This document shows, in pieces, positions 1-7,860 of a DNA stretch of 12,040 bases. The notes under the pieces were generated by a model that was not told where the DNA came from, ran no database searches, and saw only the letters and a list, made by a program, of their open reading frames with translations. Every line of letters starts with the position of its first letter. Position 1 is the stretch's first letter. Source of the stretch: Sphingobacteriia bacterium (GTDB lineage Bacteria > Bacteroidota > Bacteroidia > UBA7662); assembly GCA_009926245.1 (NCBI GenBank), contig RFPG01000018.1, positions 1 through 12,040 of the forward strand, in the 5' to 3' direction. Made by a program: the position numbers and the translations under genes.

Positions 1-3000
1 TGGTAATCCACAAAGAATCGCACGTTAATCATGTCGTTGAGGATGTAGTCGGCGCTGGGTTTAATCGAAACCGTTCGCCCGCCCCCGGATGGCTGGGGCT
101 CGACCCCGTCCAAATCCCGCATGATCATATAGTTGTCCCGTATGTTGAGGTCAAACCTCAGGTTGAGGTCGTTTTTGAGCTCGCGCAATTCTCCATTGAC
201 CAAGAAGGGAAGGCGGGGGTTGTTCCAGCGATAACCAGCGCCCACGGTCCATTCCCGCAGGGTGTTTTCGTTGAGTCGGTTGTTGACAAGCGTCAAGATC
301 AGGTTCCGCGATGTTTTGTATTCCAAACGAAACGTTAGGTTGTTTTTGAGGGTCGCATCCACTCCTATCAAAGGCGATAGCTGCTCGGCAATTCCGATTT
401 GGGCGATTTGGTATTTGGGATAGAAGTCTTTGGTATTGATGCTATCTCTACGCGACGCAGCCCCATTCGTTTCCTTGTAAATCAGGTTGGTCGAAAAATT
501 ACCAACCGAAAACACGGAACGGTACCCGTGACTTATCATGATGTTTTGAAAGCGGTCCTTGAACCATTCAAAGCGGGTGAGTCCGGCGTAATTCACCCGC
601 CAATTGGGCATGGGGATGACGGGGAAATAAGAGGTTGAAACACGGCGAGGGTCTTGACCGGTGTAGGCGGCCAAAAAGGAGGGGATCAAAACGTCGATGG
701 ATTTGCGACTGTAGCCATCCGGAAATAAAGAGTCAACGGCTCCGCGTCCCGAAGAATTAGGGTTCATGGCCGCCAACCTTTCGGCGATATCCAATCGACT
801 GTCTTCAAAGCGGCGGAAATTGGCTGAACTAAGGTAATCCGCCTGACCAGGGATGGTCGGAATCCTTTCCAAGGCACCCCGGAGGCTTAGAATAGAAATG
901 CTGAAATCCCCGTTTTCCATGCCGTTAAAGGGGGTTATATCTCCAAAACGATTGGCCCGAAAATTTTGCTGGAAACGCATCACATCGGTTTTGGTAGCTG
1001 TTACCGTAATTCTAAACTCTCGGAAAGGTTCTAGCGTGGCCTGCAACTGGGCATTCAGATTTCGGTTCGTGACATAAAGCGCCGTAATGTTCGTATCGGT
1101 ACTCAGCCAATTTTTGGCGATAATGGTAGGACGAAGATCTCGTTGATCTCCCAATACAAAAGGAAAACCCGGAGCATTTAGACTTGTGTTATTTCCAAGC
1201 AAGGTAGGCTCTAGGTTAAAGCCCGGGATCACCGTTCCCTCGGTCAGGCTCAGGTTGGCCGAAACGTTTTTGAGCATGGCCAGCATTTTGATGGTACCCC
1301 GCCACAAATTCTTGGAATAATCTTCTTCGGGGACAACGGGTGGTTTGCGGATAGGCGTTCCTTTGGCCTTGGGGTCTTTGGGGTTCGCCTTGGGATCTTT
1401 AGCCCCGGTTTTGGGGTCCTTGGTTCCTGGTTTGGAGGGCAAGGGGTCTTTGAGGGATTGATCGGCCAGGACTTTGCGCAAAAAGGCCCAACGATTGTAC
1501 AGGGTGTTCATGGTGATGTTGAGATTGGCTCGCTGCGTCCTGGAGTTTTGAATCGTATTGCCCAGGTTGCTGGCCGCTAAAGGGGCTGCTAGCCATTCGT
1601 AATTAGCTTGGTATTGGAAGGCCAGGTTCACAAAATCCATGAGGGGGAGTTTGTTAATCGGCACTTGGTAATTGGCGTTGAGGGTATGATTAAAGCGGGT
1701 GGGTCGTCCGCCGTTGCGCAGGTTTTGGAGGACGGTGTCTCTTTTGGCCTCGGTATCCAACAGCCCAAAGGGTTCGTCGATACGCGCAGCCGCATTGGCA
1801 TCGTATTCCAGCCGGAGTCCTTGCGTCAAATCATAGCGCATTCCAAAAACCCGGTTCATCAAAAAATTCTTGTTGACCGTGGGTGCAATACCGCGACCCC
1901 CTTCGGCATTGTTACGAAGTTGGGTATGCTGAAAGAGGCGGTCTACATCCACCCTAAAATTGAGTGATGTTGGGAGATAATTAAAATTAAAATCCCGAAT
2001 CAAAGCCAGGGGCTTGGGCTTGAGCCAAGCGACATTCTGGAGAGGGCGAACCGGGGTTGTACGACCGGAATATTGGTATCCTAGGCTGGCTTTGTAGGTT
2101 TTGGTGGTATTAAACGCCGTAAAAGGATTGCGTTGAAAGTTCTCAGAATAGGCCAGGGTTAGGTTAAAGTTTTCCAAATCCCACGGCATGGGCATTCCAG
2201 CGCCAGTCCGGGTTTTTTGGAGATTGGTAATATTAAAGGCCTTGCGTTGGTTGTAGGTTTCCGCCGCATTGACAATGGAGTCTCTTTGGACGCCTTTTTG
2301 GTAATTTTCTAACACATTTTTGAGCAAAACATCGCCATCTAGGGGATTGAATTCCGGGGTGCTAAACGTTTCGCCATAGGCGGCGTAAACTGGAATGCGC
2401 ATGCCTGATTGGGCTCCAAAGAATTTGCCCAAGTCTAGGTTGGTCGAAGCATCGTATTGCAAAAGTTCTTCGCGTGAACGTTCACTGACCTTGCTTTCCA
2501 GCCCTCCAAAACCGATGCCTTTGTACAAACCGGTGGCATTCAAGGTTCCCAGGTCGGCCAATTTCATATTCAGGTTGCCCGTCGCAGCGGTACCCGAACG
2601 ATTGTCAAAATCGGTCAACCTCAATTCGTTAAACCAAAGTTCCCCGCATTTTTCCAGCCCATCGTCCGAGCTACCCGATTCTTTGCGGGGGTTGCGAACG
2701 CCCAGCATGACGGTTTGGACCTGGCTAAGGTTGGGGTTGCCCAAGATGGTAACCCGGTGCCCGGATGCGGTGGTGATTCGGAAAGGGATGTTGAGAGGCC
2801 AATTTTGAAGGTTTCTTTCCTTTTTGGCTTCGTTGAGATCGGAAAAGTAGATTGTTAGGTTGTTGGCGGCCGGCCAAATGGTTTCGGGACTACCGGAACC
2901 TGCCGGAGTGACAACCAATTTCTGTTCGTATTCGTAATAATTCTGGTTGTAGTCGTTGCCCAAGCGAACAAAAGCGGCCACATCGCCGTCGTTCAAAAAT

Positions 3001-6000
3001 TCCCCCTCGGCATGTACAAACATTTCGAGTCGCTTGTAGGCTCTAATATCAAAAGAGGTGTTTTTGAAGGCAGCCCGGCTATCGCCATCCCTTAGTTTGC
3101 AAAAGCGAACTTGGAGAGATTGTTCGTTAAGCTGTTGGAAATTCGTGGTGTACACATTACGAACCCGCTCAATTCCCGGAGGAAGAACATAGGGAATCGG
3201 TAATTTGTTACCATTTTCTTCGATGTTAACGGTGGACAACAAAAACACCGTGGGATCCCCTTGATCAACGGGTGTGTACTCACCAGGAGGGGCCAAACTT
3301 TGTAAATAGCGACGCCAATCGGTACGGACCAATTGCAAGGACGCCAAGCGGCATACGATGCTGTCGTTAAAACCCGTGAAATACATCCGAGCGAAGCGAA
3401 TGGACTTGTAATCCGAAATATTCCCAACCCGTCGATCCGGCGCTAATACCGGGACCCTGAACTGGTACCATTTCACTGTTTCGGTGGTTCCGTTGCGAAG
3501 GGTTACTGGGGATTCGTAAATATCGGTGATGTAATTCTGCCCGATTTGCATTTGGCTGGGAAGAAGGTTGACCCTGTATTCAAAGTAATCTTCGGTTTGG
3601 GTCAGGGTATTGTCGTTGTTGAGGTCTTCGGAATTGGGCACGTTGGTGGCCGATGTAGGATAGGGCTCCGGCGATTGTTGGTCGGTGGCTGAGTTGCCCT
3701 GGGGCAGATTGAAACGCTTGTAGCGTCCCAGAACCGAGACTTTTTCGGCATCCAAGTCGCTGCCCCGAAAATGATGATAATTGTCCGAGGCTGGGTCATT
3801 CAACGCCTTTTGGTAGGCCGTTGAGTTGGTGCCAAAAGCAGTAGCCAAGGGGTTGAGGAAGCGGTCGCCAAAAAAGCTGCGTTCACCCGTATCGTCAAAG
3901 CCGTCCAGGCCAACATCTTGGGTTGTTCTTGAGGCCGGATTGTTATCAAAGGCGTTGACCAAGGGGGGCAATTTGGGAACCAGGCCCCAAGTCGTCGTGT
4001 CAACTTGACCGGTTCCATCGGCCTTGGGGAATCCGTTTTCAAATGAACGGCGACCGTCTTTGAGGATGTCCTCGGAGCAGTTTCCTAAATTAAAAAACAG
4101 GGTACCCCCGCGGTGATTGGGCTGGTTGATGAAGGGGTCCATCATCCAGAATTCGATAAACTCGATGTTAGCGGCCTCAAAATCATTGGGCTCTACCCGT
4201 CTTTGCATTCCACCCCATCGGGAAGCTGGGTTCAAGAGTCGTCCTGCGGTGTCCAAGCCCGCGGACCAAGGACCAGGCAAGGCATCAAAATTATAGGGAC
4301 CCTTCTCGGTGGGGTAATAGGCCAAATCAAAGGTGGGCAGGTTAACCGGTTGGTTGTTGGCCAACTGTCGGTTGGGAAAAACTTCTTGAACCAAAACCTC
4401 CCGCATGTAATGGTTGGATTTCATCGCCACATCGTTTTGGATATGGGTGGGGGTCAGCGGAGAGTTCCGAAAAAACAGCGGGTCAATATTGTACCAACTT
4501 AGGTTGGCCCGGTTGTAACCGTAGGGAAGGCTGTCTCTCAAGCGATGTTCCGGGTAACGTGATGGGGTGGACGAATGAAACCAGCTGTTAAAACTGCGCA
4601 GGTCGTAATTGCTTTCGGAGCTTTCAAAATCGTCGATATAAGAAACACCGGCCGCCCCAAGGACCGCTGAATTTCCAGGGAGCAGATGGGCCACTTCGGC
4701 ATTGAGCTGGTAATTGGACAATTCTTCACTGCGATAAAGGGGCAGCAGGTTGAGTATCCGGGTGATCAGGCGGCTGTCCTTTTGCATGCTGATATCGGCG
4801 CCCAGGATATTGTTGGAAACCGGCTCTTCGCCTTGGTTGACCTTTTGGGTGACGGGTCGTTCCACCATGCGGACCACGGTTCCGCCCAGGCTGACATCCT
4901 TGCTTAGGCGATAATCCAAGCGGGCCCCCATCATGTTTCGTTGGTTGGACTGAAAAATGGGGTTGTTCTCAAAGGAAACCTGGATGGGTTCGGCAGACGA
5001 AAGGAGGCTGGAGTTGATAATGCGGACCTTGCCCATCATGTAATCCACCGTATAATCCTGTCCCTCGCTTAGAAGTCGGCCGCCCGCGTTGACCCGGACC
5101 GAACCCTGGGGTACATTGGTCGCACCGAGGCTGATTTCGCTACCCGAAGCAGATTGGTATTGCCCAATTAACCGAAAACGATTGAGTTCAGGGAATTGCT
5201 GGGCCCAGGCACGGGTGCTATCGTAGAGCGGTTGAAAAACATATTTGCGCTTGATTTCCGGAGCCGTTACGCCGGCCGCGTCAAAGGCCGCCTCCAAATC
5301 CCTTCCAAAAGGCTCCACCCGAGGAAAAATAACGCGACCCCTGGCCTGGTCCACCGTGAGGTTGCTGACAAAGTCAAAAATCCCGTCGGGTTGAGGCTCC
5401 AATTGGGTGTTAAGTTGATCCAGGCCCAGGACGGAGATTAATTGTTGGCCGGCCAGACTCCCCTCAGGAATAAAATTTTTGTTACCGTTGAGAACATCGG
5501 TGTAAACAATGTCCAGACGAAAATTTTGGTTTGATAATTGAAAAGCATTGAGGGAATAAATGTTTTTCATCATCAAATCCCAGGTGGGGAGATCCGTTCG
5601 AAGGGCGGTGCTTTTGAGGAGCTTGAGGAAAAGAACGGTGGGGTCGTTTTGTTCACTGGGAACTTCCTGTGAGAATTCCCCAACGCGAAATATTTCTCCG
5701 TTCACGCTGTATTCAAAGGCTACCGCCAAGACCTCATCGTTGTTAAGCGTCGTGTTGAGGGAAACATAACCCAACAAGGGATGAAAGCTGTATTGGTTGG
5801 GTTGAAGCCGGCGAGCAAAAAGGACCTCAAAATCTTCACCAGCCGCCATGGAATCAAAGGGCGCGGTGTTTTCTAGGACGTCAAAAATGCGGTTTATTTT
5901 GCGGGTACCCGTTTGGGCATTGGCGATCAGGGCACCGTAAAGGCCGTTGGCGTCGTTGCCGGGAAAGAAAGCACCCGCTTGGGGCAAGATGACCGGGTTG

Positions 6001-7208
6001 TGGGGCCGGGGTTCGGCCAAGTCCATAAAGGCGGCGACATCGCGGACATCGCTGTTTATATTGTTACGGTTGGTTACCCAGACTTCAACCCGAGTGACAA
6101 TAACGCTGGATCGAACAATGGGAGGGGTTGCCATCGCCTGGTTGTATTGTTCTCTAAAAAAATTGGAGAGAAAAAAGTGGCGATTCATATCGTATTGATC
6201 CACCGGTATCGAGAAGCGGGTGTTTTGAGCCCCCCCTTGAACTTGGATTTGTTGATTTTGGCCACGCTGCTGCGCTACCACCGCGTTGACGCGCAAATCA
6301 CCGAATTGCATTTCGGATTTGATCCCAAAAAGGCTTTGGCTGCCCTGTATCAAACCGCTTCGAAGGGGTAAATTAACATTCCCCAGCTCCATTTTTTTGA
6401 TAATCTCGTCTTCTTCGCCCGTATGTTCCAATTTCATCATATTCTCGAAATTGAAAACAGCCTGGGTGTTCTGGGCGGTGTTAAAGCGAACTTTTTCGCC
6501 AATCGAACCGATCACATTCATTTGAATATTCATATCAAAGTCGAAGTTGGTTATTCGCCTTTGTTGAACATTCATGTTGGGGTTGTTGATGTAGTTGGAA
6601 TTAACCGCAAAGCGTAATTCGGCCGAACCTTGGGGGCGGATATCAATGGTATTTCCCCCAAATATTTTGTTGAATATTTTGGGCCCAACATAAATTTTGG
6701 GAATGAGACCACCGCGATCGTTGGCGGCCATCCCGCCACCGGATCCCCCTTGGTTGCGGGATCTCCAATAACTCTGCTTGTCTTTGTTTTCTTTCCAACG
6801 CAGGTATTCGGGAAGGGTCAAGGCGCGGTCTTGGCCTACGTTCAGGGTCCCCATGCGCCGCCGTAGGATGTACATTCCCGTCGAGGGATCAAATTCGGCT
6901 TTTTCTTCGATGGGGTCGGTGAGTTGGACCGCACCACCGGAGGCCGGGGGTCGGGCTTGAAGGTCGCTACTATCCGGATCCGGGTTGGTTTCCGGGTCTG
7001 GGAGGGTATCGGCGCGTGCTGCTTTGCCTTGTTGAGGACCTTCTTTCTGCGAAGCGTCTCCCGTCAGCGAAGCTCCCTGCATCAGCGAGGCGTCTCTCAA
7101 AACGGGGTTCCGATCGGCGCGCACGGCTCCGGACAGGGTCCAAGCCAAGGCCAGGACCAGGAACAAGGCCCGCATGGTATGGGCTCGCAGAGGGATTTTG
7201 GGCAGCAT
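1..7208 (-). CDS. sprA: SprA, outer-membrane translocon of type IX secretion (3' end beyond window)
   Basis: SprA is a giant outer-membrane beta-barrel that exports type IX secretion cargo, including gliding adhesins, to the cell surface. Read from the ATG at 7208-7206, the frame stays open to base 1, giving about 2,402 codons, close to the family's usual length of about 2,400. The last codons read ADYILNDMINVRFFVDY, resembling the end of other SprA proteins, so only a few dozen residues are probably missing. Residues 1-31 look like a Sec signal peptide (hydrophobic core LFLVLALAWTLSG, likely cleavage after AVRA). Family-typical stretches are IDIRPQGSAELRFAVNSNYI (about residues 199-218), DEDEIIKK-like EEDEIIKKMELGNVNLPL with LIQGSQSLFGIK (about 265-297), YIDDFESSESNYDLRS (about 857) and KCGELWFNELRLTDFDN (about 1520). 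A lysine/proline repeat lies near residues 1930-1950. A GGAG stands 3 nt before the start; Met12 (7175) is an alternative that keeps the signal peptide. It follows ruvA by 16 bp and is probably cotranscribed. Identification is very secure. Confidence 0.98.
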   Translation of the reverse strand, partial: MLPKIPLRAHTMRALFLVLALAWTLSGAVRADRNPVLRDASLMQGASLTGDASQKEGPQQGKAARADTLPDPETNPDPDSSDLQARPPASGGAVQLTDPIEEKAEFDPSTGMYILRRRMGTLNVGQDRALTLPEYLRWKENKDKQSYWRSRNQGGSGGGMAANDRGGLIPKIYVGPKIFNKIFGGNTIDIRPQGSAELRFAVNSNYINNPNMNVQQRRITNFDFDMNIQMNVIGSIGEKVRFNTAQNTQAVFNFENMMKLEHTGEEDEIIKKMELGNVNLPLRSGLIQGSQSLFGIKSEMQFGDLRVNAVVAQQRGQNQQIQVQGGAQNTRFSIPVDQYDMNRHFFLSNFFREQYNQAMATPPIVRSSVIVTRVEVWVTNRNNINSDVRDVAAFMDLAEPRPHNPVILPQAGAFFPGNDANGLYGALIANAQTGTRKINRIFDVLENTAPFDSMAAGEDFEVLFARRLQPNQYSFHPLLGYVSLNTTLNNDEVLAVAFEYSVNGEIFRVGEFSQEVPSEQNDPTVLFLKLLKSTALRTDLPTWDLMMKNIYSLNAFQLSNQNFRLDIVYTDVLNGNKNFIPEGSLAGQQLISVLGLDQLNTQLEPQPDGIFDFVSNLTVDQARGRVIFPRVEPFGRDLEAAFDAAGVTAPEIKRKYVFQPLYDSTRAWAQQFPELNRFRLIGQYQSASGSEISLGATNVPQGSVRVNAGGRLLSEGQDYTVDYMMGKVRIINSSLLSSAEPIQVSFENNPIFQSNQRNMMGARLDYRLSKDVSLGGTVVRMVERPVTQKVNQGEEPVSNNILGADISMQKDSRLITRILNLLPLYRSEELSNYQLNAEVAHLLPGNSAVLGAAGVSYIDDFESSESNYDLRSFNSWFHSSTPSRYPEHRLRDSLPYGYNRANLSWYNIDPLFFRNSPLTPTHIQNDVAMKSNHYMREVLVQEVFPNRQLANNQPVNLPTFDLAYYPTEKGPYNFDALPGPWSAGLDTAGRLLNPASRWGGMQRRVEPNDFEAANIEFIEFWMMDPFINQPNHRGGTLFFNLGNCSEDILKDGRRSFENGFPKADGTGQVDTTTWGLVPKLPPLVNAFDNNPASRTTQDVGLDGFDDTGERSFFGDRFLNPLATAFGTNSTAYQKALNDPASDNYHHFRGSDLDAEKVSVLGRYKRFNLPQGNSATDQQSPEPYPTSATNVPNSEDLNNDNTLTQTEDYFEYRVNLLPSQMQIGQNYITDIYESPVTLRNGTTETVKWYQFRVPVLAPDRRVGNISDYKSIRFARMYFTGFNDSIVCRLASLQLVRTDWRRYLQSLAPPGEYTPVDQGDPTVFLLSTVNIEENGNKLPIPYVLPPGIERVRNVYTTNFQQLNEQSLQVRFCKLRDGDSRAAFKNTSFDIRAYKRLEMFVHAEGEFLNDGDVAAFVRLGNDYNQNYYEYEQKLVVTPAGSGSPETIWPAANNLTIYFSDLNEAKKERNLQNWPLNIPFRITTASGHRVTILGNPNLSQVQTVMLGVRNPRKESGSSDDGLEKCGELWFNELRLTDFDNRSGTAATGNLNMKLADLGTLNATGLYKGIGFGGLESKVSERSREELLQYDASTNLDLGKFFGAQSGMRIPVYAAYGETFSTPEFNPLDGDVLLKNVLENYQKGVQRDSIVNAAETYNQRKAFNITNLQKTRTGAGMPMPWDLENFNLTLAYSENFQRNPFTAFNTTKTYKASLGYQYSGRTTPVRPLQNVAWLKPKPLALIRDFNFNYLPTSLNFRVDVDRLFQHTQLRNNAEGGRGIAPTVNKNFLMNRVFGMRYDLTQGLRLEYDANAAARIDEPFGLLDTEAKRDTVLQNLRNGGRPTRFNHTLNANYQVPINKLPLMDFVNLAFQYQANYEWLAAPLAASNLGNTIQNSRTQRANLNITMNTLYNRWAFLRKVLADQSLKDPLPSKPGTKDPKTGAKDPKANPKDPKAKGTPIRKPPVVPEEDYSKNLWRGTIKMLAMLKNVSANLSLTEGTVIPGFNLEPTLLGNNTSLNAPGFPFVLGDQRDLRPTIIAKNWLSTDTNITALYVTNRNLNAQLQATLEPFREFRITVTATKTDVMRFQQNFRANRFGDITPFNGMENGDFSISILSLRGALERIPTIPGQADYLSSANFRRFEDSRLDIAERLAAMNPNSSGRGAVDSLFPDGYSRKSIDVLIPSFLAAYTGQDPRRVSTSYFPVIPMPNWRVNYAGLTRFEWFKDRFQNIMISHGYRSVFSVGNFSTNLIYKETNGAASRRDSINTKDFYPKYQIAQIGIAEQLSPLIGVDATLKNNLTFRLEYKTSRNLILTLVNNRLNENTLREWTVGAGYRWNNPRLPFLVNGELRELKNDLNLRFDLNIRDNYMIMRDLDGVEPQPSGGGRTVSIKPSADYILNDMINVRFFVDY
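1359..1421 (-). repeat. Three-unit KDPK heptad repeat within sprA
   Basis: Three adjacent 21-bp imperfect units inside the sprA frame encode KDPKTGA (1421-1401), KDPKANP (1400-1380) and KDPKAKG (1379-1359). They are flanked by further Lys/Pro-rich sequence: KDPLPSKPGT before, TPIRKPPVVPEE after. The stretch is hydrophilic, basic and probably disordered, lying between two beta-strand-rich parts of the barrel protein. By inference it is a loop insertion or linker; its length may vary between strains because the units are tandem. Confidence 0.75.
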
Positions 7209-7224
7209 GGGCTCCAAAACGGCC

Positions 7225-7824
7225 TTAGAGGTTGTTCAAGACGGCTTTGATCAGGCCCTGGGAGTCCGAGGGCGCATTGGTTTGGGCCAGAATGGTTTGC
7301 AGACTTTTTTCCATAGCAGGGCGTGAAAAACCCAAAGCGACAAGGGCTAATAACGCTTCTTCGTGAACTTTCGTACGTGATTCACCGGGGGTGCGGGATG
7401 CAGCGGTTGTTTCGTCGGAATCCATGGCGGTTACCCGGTCTCGAAGGTCTAGAACGAGCCTTTGGGCGGTTTTGGGCCCGATACCTTTGATGCGTTGAAT
7501 TTCGTGAACGGCACCCCGACGTATCGCGTCTTGCAATTCCAAAGGCGAGGCCGAGCTCAAAACAGTGCGGGCGCTTTGGGGTCCAATGCCTTGAACAGAC
7601 AAGAGGTGTTGGAACATTACTTTTTCGTTGGCTTCAGCAAAACCGTACAGCACATGGGCATCTTCGCGGATGCTCAGGTGAGTGAGGATTTTACAAGTTC
7701 CCTCATCGGGTAACAAACCGTACGTGTGCAATGAAATATGGATTTCATAACCAACCCCACCGACATTCAGCAAGAGGAGGGTGGGGCTTTTGCGAACAAT
7801 TTCGCCCTGAAGAAATGCTATCAC
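7225..7824 (-). CDS. ruvA: RuvA, Holliday junction branch-migration protein
   Basis: RuvA binds four-way DNA junctions as a tetramer and loads the RuvB helicase, which drives branch migration during recombinational repair in the cytoplasm. From the GTG at 7824-7822 the product is 199 aa, matching the usual 195-205 aa, and begins VIAFLQGEIV, aligning with the common N-terminus MIAYLKGKLV. Residues 1 to about 63 are the OB-fold domain. Two helix-hairpin-helix motifs follow: GIGPQSA (79-85) and GIGPKTA with QRLVLDLRD (114-129). After an acidic, Ser/Thr-rich linker, a C-terminal RuvB-contact domain starts near residue 154 (EEALLALVALGFSRPAMEKS). An in-frame TTG at 7875 would add 17 residues unlike the family, overlap the divergent gene, and lie upstream of the candidate promoter, so GTG is preferred; AAGG stands just before it. 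The stop precedes sprA by 16 bp, suggesting one operon. Confidence 0.97.
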   Translation of the reverse strand: MIAFLQGEIVRKSPTLLLLNVGGVGYEIHISLHTYGLLPDEGTCKILTHLSIREDAHVLYGFAEANEKVMFQHLLSVQGIGPQSARTVLSSASPLELQDAIRRGAVHEIQRIKGIGPKTAQRLVLDLRDRVTAMDSDETTAASRTPGESRTKVHEEALLALVALGFSRPAMEKSLQTILAQTNAPSDSQGLIKAVLNNL

Positions 7825-7842
7825 CGCCTTCGGATTTGACCG

Positions 7843-7850
7843 CAAACATA
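7843..7850 (-). promoter_or_regulatory. Candidate -7 promoter element for ruvA-sprA
   Basis: On the minus strand the bases read TATGTTTG, an exact match to the Bacteroidota sigma-ABfr -7 consensus TAnnTTTG. A TTTG lies 22 nt further upstream, slightly longer than the 19-21 nt typical of the -33 element. Transcription would start near 7837-7840, leaving a leader of about 15 nt before the GTG of ruvA. The match is short and could be chance, but its position agrees with the GTG start. Confidence 0.5.
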
Positions 7851-7860
7851 CGATTTTAGC

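Noticed and set aside
399..2808. Plus-strand reading frames of 60-137 codons (for example 399-638, 1608-1967, 2395-2808)
   Set aside because: They lie antisense to sprA, whose identity is certain, and their translations show no recognisable domain; they are shadows of its codon pattern.
3092..3427. Minus-strand open frame of 111 codons
   Set aside because: It is in a different frame within sprA on the same strand; the sprA frame is unbroken there, so this is not evidence of a frameshift.
5913..6371. Plus-strand open frame of 152 codons
   Set aside because: It is antisense to the most conserved N-terminal region of SprA and is best explained as a shadow frame.
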